A DNA stretch of 64,000 bases, taken from the NCBI GenBank assembly GCA_036675505.1, contig JAKFEW010000052.1, forward strand, positions 10,161 through 74,160, in the 5' to 3' direction. The stretch is from JAKFEW01 sp036675505. Its GTDB lineage: Bacteria; Cyanobacteriota; Sericytochromatia; S15B-MN24; JAQBPE01. Position numbers and translations under genes: made by a program. This document shows positions 59,929 through 64,000 of the stretch, in pieces (position 1 is the stretch's first letter; every line of letters starts with the position of its first letter). Under the pieces are notes generated by a model. The model saw nothing but the letters and a program-made list of their open reading frames with translations. It was not told where the DNA came from and did no database searches.

Positions 59929-60858
59929 TCAGACCGGCGCCTCGTTGTAGACCGGCGTGACCCAATCCGCGAGCGCCGGATCCGCGCCGCGGGCGGCGGC
60001 GTCGTAGAGCTGCATCAGCTGCAACGTGATCGGCCCCGGCGTGGTCCGGCCGCCGATCGGCCGCTTGTCGATCTCGATCACCGGCACGATCTGCACGCCC
60101 GTGCCGCACATGAAGACCTCCTCGCAGGTGTAGAGCTCGGTGCGGTCGACCATGCGCTCCACCACCTCGCGGCCGAGGCGCGCCGTAGCGAGGTGCATGA
60201 CGCAGTCGCGCGTGAGGCCTTCCAGGATGTTCTGGTGGACGTCCGGCGTGACCAGCTTGCCGCGCCGCACCATGAACAGGTTCATGCCCGAGCCCTCGGA
60301 GACGTGGCCGTCGGCGTTCAGCAGGATCGCGTCGTCCGCGCCATGGTGGTGGGCCTCGGTCTTCGCGAGCGCGCTGTTCACGTAGGCGCCCGCGATCTTG
60401 GCGCGCGCCGGGATCATCGTGTCGTCCACGCGCCGCCAGCTCGACACGGCCGCCTTGATGCCGGTGCGCGGCAACGGGTCGGCCATCGGCCGGCCGAAGA
60501 TCGTGACGTCGCAGCCGACGCCGTGCAGGCGCACGCCGATCAGCTCGGCCGAGGTGTAGGCGAGCGGGCGCAGGTAGATGTCTTCTTTCCACTGGTTGCG
60601 GCGGCACAGCGCGATCGTGGCCTGGCAGAGCACGTCCACGCTGTGCGGCAGGCGCATGTGCAGCACGCCGGCGGAGGCCTGGAGGCGCTCGAAGTGCTCG
60701 CGCAGCTTGAGCAAGTAGAGCTCGCCCTGCTGCTCGTTCCAGTAGCCGCGGATGCCCTCGAAGCAGGCGGTGCCGTAGTGCATGAAGTGGGTCTTCACGC
60801 TGAGCTTGGCCTGATCGGCGGGGACGAAGTCGCCTTTGAAGAAAATCTGCTCGGTCAT
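59929..60858 (-). CDS. ilvE: Branched-chain amino acid aminotransferase
   Basis: The 309-residue protein is a full-length fold-type IV aminotransferase. It opens with the typical VKTHFMHYGTACFEGIRGYW segment, has YLRPLAYTSAELIGVRL, a PLP-lysine region AKIAGAYVNSALAKTEA, an LLNADGHVSEGSGMNLFMVRRGKL block and the ELYTCEEVFMCGTGVQIVPV substrate-pocket strand. It transfers amino groups between glutamate and branched-chain keto acids in the last step of valine, leucine and isoleucine synthesis. The ATG lies seven bases from a TAGAAT box with no Shine-Dalgarno sequence, so the mRNA is probably leaderless. Confidence 0.92.
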   Translation of the reverse strand: MTEQIFFKGDFVPADQAKLSVKTHFMHYGTACFEGIRGYWNEQQGELYLLKLREHFERLQASAGVLHMRLPHSVDVLCQATIALCRRNQWKEDIYLRPLAYTSAELIGVRLHGVGCDVTIFGRPMADPLPRTGIKAAVSSWRRVDDTMIPARAKIAGAYVNSALAKTEAHHHGADDAILLNADGHVSEGSGMNLFMVRRGKLVTPDVHQNILEGLTRDCVMHLATARLGREVVERMVDRTELYTCEEVFMCGTGVQIVPVIEIDKRPIGGRTTPGPITLQLMQLYDAAARGADPALADWVTPVYNEAPV

Positions 60859-60864
60859 GCCGGG

Positions 60865-60871
60865 TATTCTA
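60865..60871. promoter_or_regulatory. Overlapping divergent -10 hexamers
   Basis: On the minus strand TAGAAT (60871-60866) is seven bases before the ilvE ATG at 60858, suggesting a leaderless transcript. On the plus strand TATTCT (60865-60870) lies 31 bases before GTG 60901, which has GGAGGAG for its ribosome-binding site. The two boxes share five bases, so polymerase could occupy only one at a time. Confidence 0.45.
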
Positions 60872-60900
60872 CTGTATCCAGGTCGACGGAGGAGACGGCG

Positions 60901-61914
60901 GTGACCATCGCGCAGCCCCTCGCGCCCCAACTCGTCTGGCGAGGCGAGACGAGGGGAGAATGCCTGCCCGTCCGCGGGGTCGACCGGCTCTGGCTCCTCG
61001 CGGGCGAGGGCGCGCCGCCGCCGGGCGTCCCGCTGCCCCTGATCACCGCGGATCCGCGCGCGCTGGACCCGCCGACCGTCTTCGGCGTGGACGCGCGCGG
61101 GACGGTCTGGCAGTTCGTGCTCACAGACCAGGCGGGGCCGCCGGCGATGGTCCAGGAAGGCGCCGCCACGTTCCGGCGCTTCCCGACGGACGACTGGCGG
61201 CCCCCGCCGTACCACCAGGAATACCCGCTGTACCCGCAGGCCGCGCTGGCCCCGAGCGGCCACGTCCTGTCGGACGGGCCGCGGCGGGGCTTTCGCATCC
61301 TCGATGCCGACGGCCGGGCCGTCGAGACCGCGCTGGACGGCCGCTTCGGCCCGACCGCGGCCGGGGTCGGGCCCTGGGCGGCGCACCGCTTCGAGGTGCT
61401 CGCCGCCGGCTCGAGCCGGTTCTGGGTCCATGGCCGCGCGGGCCTCACGGCCTACGACTACCAGGGCCAGCGCCTGCTGACGATCCGGCTCGCCGGCCGG
61501 GCGGCCACGCGCGGCCGGCTGGCGCCGGAACTCCTCGGCACGGGCCATTACGTCATGGCCGCGACCGTCGACGCGGCGGAGCGCCTGCACCTCGCCGTCA
61601 CCGTCCACCTCGGGCGCCAGGCGATGCGCCCCGACCTCGCCGTCGACCCGCTCGTGATCGTCTTCTCGCAGGAAGGCGAGACCCTCTACGTGTCGCCGCC
61701 CGGCGCCTTTCGCGACCTCGACGTCGCCGGCCGGCTCCGGCCGGTGGGGCTGGACGACCGCGGCTGGTCCTGGTGGCAGGCGCATGAATACTCGATCTAC
61801 ACCGAGCTGCTGGCTTTCGACGTCGGGGCGTTGCTGGCCGACCGCTCGCCGCTCGCGCCGGCGATCGCCCGCGAGGCGCCCGGGGACCTGGCGCCGACGT
61901 TGGGCGAAGGCTGA
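60901..61914 (+). CDS. Propeller-like protein without signal peptide
   Basis: The 337-residue protein starts at GTG 60901 with GGAGGAG upstream. It consists of beta strands with Gly-Arg turns (VFGVDARGTVWQFVL, GFRILDADGRAVETALDG, LLTIRLAGRAATRGRL, SQEGETLYVSPPGAFRDLDVAGRL), consistent with a single beta-propeller of NHL/YWTD style but too diverged to name. No signal peptide is visible, as in the giant propeller protein at 31865. It is divergent from ilvE and converges on the next gene after eight bases. Confidence 0.55.
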   Translation: MTIAQPLAPQLVWRGETRGECLPVRGVDRLWLLAGEGAPPPGVPLPLITADPRALDPPTVFGVDARGTVWQFVLTDQAGPPAMVQEGAATFRRFPTDDWRPPPYHQEYPLYPQAALAPSGHVLSDGPRRGFRILDADGRAVETALDGRFGPTAAGVGPWAAHRFEVLAAGSSRFWVHGRAGLTAYDYQGQRLLTIRLAGRAATRGRLAPELLGTGHYVMAATVDAAERLHLAVTVHLGRQAMRPDLAVDPLVIVFSQEGETLYVSPPGAFRDLDVAGRLRPVGLDDRGWSWWQAHEYSIYTELLAFDVGALLADRSPLAPAIAREAPGDLAPTLGEG

Positions 61915-61922
61915 GCTGAGCT

Positions 61923-62543
61923 TCAGGCCGGCTCGAAGCGGTCTCCGAAGCTCCGCTTCGGCTTGTCCGCCACCGCCGGGCAGGCCCGGATCACCCGGGC
62001 CTGCTCCGGCGTCAGGAACGCCGCCATCCCGTCTTCCGCCCCGCTCAGCCAGAACGCGCGCTCGGGCACGCCGGCGGCCTCGAGCAGCGCGTCGAGCATG
62101 GCGAGCGCCCGCGCCGCGGCGATCTCCCAGCGGCGTGCGTCGTCGAACTCGGCGTGCCCCAGGATCGGGAAGGCGCGATCGCCCACGATCACGTCGTAGC
62201 GTGTCACGCCGGCGTCCCGGCCCAGGCGGTCGACCGCCCCGCGGACCTCGCCCAGCAGCGGCGCGGCATGGGCCAACAGCTCGCTCGCGGCGCCTTCGGC
62301 GATCGCCTCGGCGTCAATCGGGAAGATCCGGCGCGAGGCCGGCCCCCACAGCGCCTCCGCCGCGGTCCCGGCCGGCGGCCGGCCGTCCTGCGTGAAGCAG
62401 AAGTAGCCGAGGGCCGTGAGCCGCTCCACGAGTGCCCGGAGGTCCGGGTCGTCCCCCGGCTCCGGGGCACGGGCCGCGCCGCGCAGCGCCAGCGCCGCGG
62501 CGGTGCAGACGAGGACGACGGCGGTGATCCAGAGGCTGGGCAT
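61923..62543 (-). CDS. Membrane-anchored hypothetical protein
   Basis: The 206-residue protein starts with a hydrophobic helix (LWITAVVLVCTAAALAL) that could be an uncleaved anchor or signal peptide. A mixed alpha/beta domain of about 150 residues follows (EALWGPASRRIFPIDAEAIAEGAA, VTRYDVIVGDRAFPILGHAEFDDA, FLTPEQARVIRACPAV). I recognise no family. The ATG is six bases from a TAGGAT box, the same hexamer and spacing as at the GNAT gene. Confidence 0.55.
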   Translation of the reverse strand: MPSLWITAVVLVCTAAALALRGAARAPEPGDDPDLRALVERLTALGYFCFTQDGRPPAGTAAEALWGPASRRIFPIDAEAIAEGAASELLAHAAPLLGEVRGAVDRLGRDAGVTRYDVIVGDRAFPILGHAEFDDARRWEIAAARALAMLDALLEAAGVPERAFWLSGAEDGMAAFLTPEQARVIRACPAVADKPKRSFGDRFEPA

Positions 62544-62549
62544 GCGGCC

Positions 62550-62555
62550 ATCCTA
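62550..62555 (-). promoter_or_regulatory. -10 hexamer of a probable leaderless promoter
   Basis: TAGGAT on the minus strand ends six bases before the ATG at 62543. As at 18937-18942, AGGAT could alternatively be read as a weak ribosome-binding site. Confidence 0.4.
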
Positions 62556-62677
62556 CCCGCCGCGACCCCGGTCGGCGAATTTCTTAATCTTGACTTAACC
62601 AGGTCTGACACAAGACCGAACCATTAAGAGAAGAATAAGAGAAAGGTAACCATCGCTTAATTCGCCAGGAGAACCCC

Positions 62678-63181
62678 ATGCGCAAGTGCCTGACCCTCAC
62701 CCTCGCCGCCACCCTCCTGGCTGGCTGCGGCACCCCCGCCGCGCCCACCGCGATCGTCCCCCAGGCCGCCCGCGTCGCCGCCGCCGCCGCGACCGAGGCC
62801 GCCACGCCCGAGCTGATGGCGCGCCTGATGGCCGGCCACAAGGCCTACCAGGGCCGCGCGGTCGTGGGCCCCGACCACAAGGACGCGGCGCTGCTCACGT
62901 CCTACGACGGCAAGCTGCTCACGATCGCGGGCAAGCTCGGCGCGAGCAAGCAGAAGGGCCTGCTCGGCCTGATCAAGTGGGTCACGGTGGCCGCCGAGAC
63001 CGAGACCGCCGGCCGCGTGCCCTTCACCACCCAGGAGTTCGCCTCGAACTCGAAGGCCGACGCCTTCCTGGCGACGATCCCGCAGGATCAGCCAGCGACG
63101 ATCACCTTCAAGGTCGTGCGCTTCTCCTGGCGCTCCGACGCCAACTCGCCGTTTGTCTTTGTGGCCGCGGCCACCAAGTAG
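62678..63181 (+). CDS. Lipoprotein of unknown function
   Basis: The 167-residue protein has a lipobox LAGC (Cys17), an Ala/Pro-rich linker, and a small beta-barrel-like domain (GRAVVGPDHKDAALLTSYDGKLLTIAGKL, TITFKVVRFSWRSDANSPFVFVAA). The intergenic region upstream is rich in CTTAA strings and includes TTAACCAGG (62595-62603). CAGGAG stands before the ATG. It may be co-transcribed with the next gene, which begins 13 bases after its stop. Confidence 0.65.
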   Translation: MRKCLTLTLAATLLAGCGTPAAPTAIVPQAARVAAAAATEAATPELMARLMAGHKAYQGRAVVGPDHKDAALLTSYDGKLLTIAGKLGASKQKGLLGLIKWVTVAAETETAGRVPFTTQEFASNSKADAFLATIPQDQPATITFKVVRFSWRSDANSPFVFVAAATK

Positions 63182-63194
63182 CTGGGGAAATCTG

Positions 63195-63998
63195 ATGCCG
63201 TTTCGCCCCACGCTCGCGCTGTTGCTGGCCGCCGTGCTCGCGGCGGGCTGCCGCGCGCCGGTGGCCGCCGAGGCGGCGGCCAACCGGAGTGGGCAGGTGG
63301 GCGCCAGCCGCGAGCTGATCTCCACGATCACCGGCGATCCGCCGAACTTCGCGCAGATGTCCAACGGCTCGATGCTCACGGTCGTCTCGCGCGACTTCGG
63401 CCGCGGCGCGAAGGCCGGCGCGCTCGTCGAGTTGTTCTGGCCGCACTACGCCGCGGACCACCTCTGGGACTCCTACGTCGGCGTCGTGCGCCAGGGCGGC
63501 GAGGCCACCTGGGCCCACGAGATGAAGCTCGTGCGCCAGGCGCTGGCGCCTGACACCGGCCGGGCGATCGCCGCCTTCGAGGGCGCCGGCGTGCGCCTCG
63601 AGGTCGAGGACGTGGTGCTGCCTGCCGCCGACGTGCACCTGCGCCGCGCGACGCTGACCAACACGGACGGCCAGCCGCTCGCGGGCGCCTCGCTCGCGAA
63701 CTTCGCGTTCTTCACGCTCGGCCACCTGCCGGGCGGCGACCGCGCGCGCTTCGAGGACGGCACGCTGGTGCAGTCCGATGGCGGCACGGCGGTGGCCGTG
63801 GCGGCGGACGTGCCGCCCGACGCGGCGCGCTGCGGCCTCGCCAACCTGCCGGAGGGCACGCTCGGCCCCGATGTCGCCAAGTCGGCGGTGGCGGAAGCCG
63901 TGGTGGACAGTTGGGACGGGCGGTCAAACCTACCCGACTTGGACAAGGAGATCGCGGCACTGGTCGCACTGGTCCGCACCGCCAGCGGTCCCGTCTGA
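63195..63998 (+). CDS. GH15-type N-terminal domain lipoprotein, short
   Basis: The 267-residue protein has a signal ending in a lipobox-like AAGC (Cys19) and a beta-sandwich resembling the N-terminal domain of family 15 glucoamylase/dextranase-like enzymes (MSNGSMLTVVSRDFGRGAKAGALVELFWPHYAADHLWDSYVG, then VHLRRATLTNTDGQPL). The catalytic alpha/alpha barrel is absent: a TGA stop occurs at 63996-63998, two bases before the window ends. The gene could be a stand-alone domain, or a frameshifted or truncated form of a longer enzyme. No conclusion about activity is possible. Confidence 0.6.
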   Translation: MPFRPTLALLLAAVLAAGCRAPVAAEAAANRSGQVGASRELISTITGDPPNFAQMSNGSMLTVVSRDFGRGAKAGALVELFWPHYAADHLWDSYVGVVRQGGEATWAHEMKLVRQALAPDTGRAIAAFEGAGVRLEVEDVVLPAADVHLRRATLTNTDGQPLAGASLANFAFFTLGHLPGGDRARFEDGTLVQSDGGTAVAVAADVPPDAARCGLANLPEGTLGPDVAKSAVAEAVVDSWDGRSNLPDLDKEIAALVALVRTASGPV

Positions 63999-64000
63999 CC

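Overview
This window is very GC-rich, gene-dense bacterial chromosome with short intergenic gaps, many 1-11 base gene overlaps of the ATGA type, and no rRNA, tRNA, CRISPR array, insertion sequence or phage gene that I can see. Eighteen of about 60 genes encode probable lipoproteins (a short signal ending in a lipobox cysteine), many carrying beta-propeller, Kelch, leucine-rich, Ig-like or carboxypeptidase-regulatory-type extracellular folds. The style (lipoprotein-rich, propeller-rich, leaderless promoters, no photosynthesis genes) would fit a deep-branching free-living lineage such as the Sericytochromatia-type non-photosynthetic relatives of cyanobacteria. That placement is an impression rather than a proof; no phylogenetic marker lies in the window.

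Layout. 42-8471: an eight-gene, tightly overlapping operon (fatty acyl-AMP ligase, acyl carrier protein, ketosynthase III, Rieske oxygenase, ATP-grasp ligase, SDR reductase, metallo-beta-lactamase-fold hydrolase, GNAT-like acyltransferase) that looks like an uncharacterised fatty-acid-derived natural-product pathway. 8565-15492: a secreted EF-hand protein with a calpain-like secreted protein, a cell-wall amidase, small unknowns, and a LOG-like nucleotide-binding protein. 15618-18331: a two-subunit molybdenum hydroxylase with a Tat signal. 18400-20530: a GNAT enzyme and an MFS exporter.

20561-21368 is the most striking part: a roughly 770-nt stretch with its own promoter, an array of hairpins capped by GNRA tetraloops, and a strong intrinsic terminator. 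I read it as a large ornate structured noncoding RNA.

21402-31859: a beta-helix protein with a zinc ribbon, a CHAP hydrolase, lipoproteins including a leucine-rich-repeat pair, an amidohydrolase, an AlkD-like protein and an OPT transporter. 31865-35284: a 1139-residue cytoplasmic beta-propeller protein. 35368-43583: an XRE regulator, a YP-rich protein, a VWA lipoprotein, an OmpR-type regulator, a class-C beta-lactamase fold hydrolase and the urate hydroxylase PuuD. 43629-55444: a menorin-domain protein, a dihaem oxidoreductase pair, a lipoprotein with a 12-bp tandem repeat, and a ZU5/Kelch/Kelch/subtilase lipoprotein series. 55450-63998: a four-repeat tryptophan protein, an Ig-like lipoprotein, an orphan receiver protein, a phospholipase D lipoprotein, branched-chain aminotransferase, a propeller-like protein and a GH15 N-terminal-domain protein whose reading frame stops just before the window ends.

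Gene expression signals fall into two classes. Operon leaders and many secreted-protein genes have good Shine-Dalgarno sequences, whereas at least eight genes show a TANNNT hexamer placed 6-7 bases before the start codon, as expected for leaderless mRNAs.
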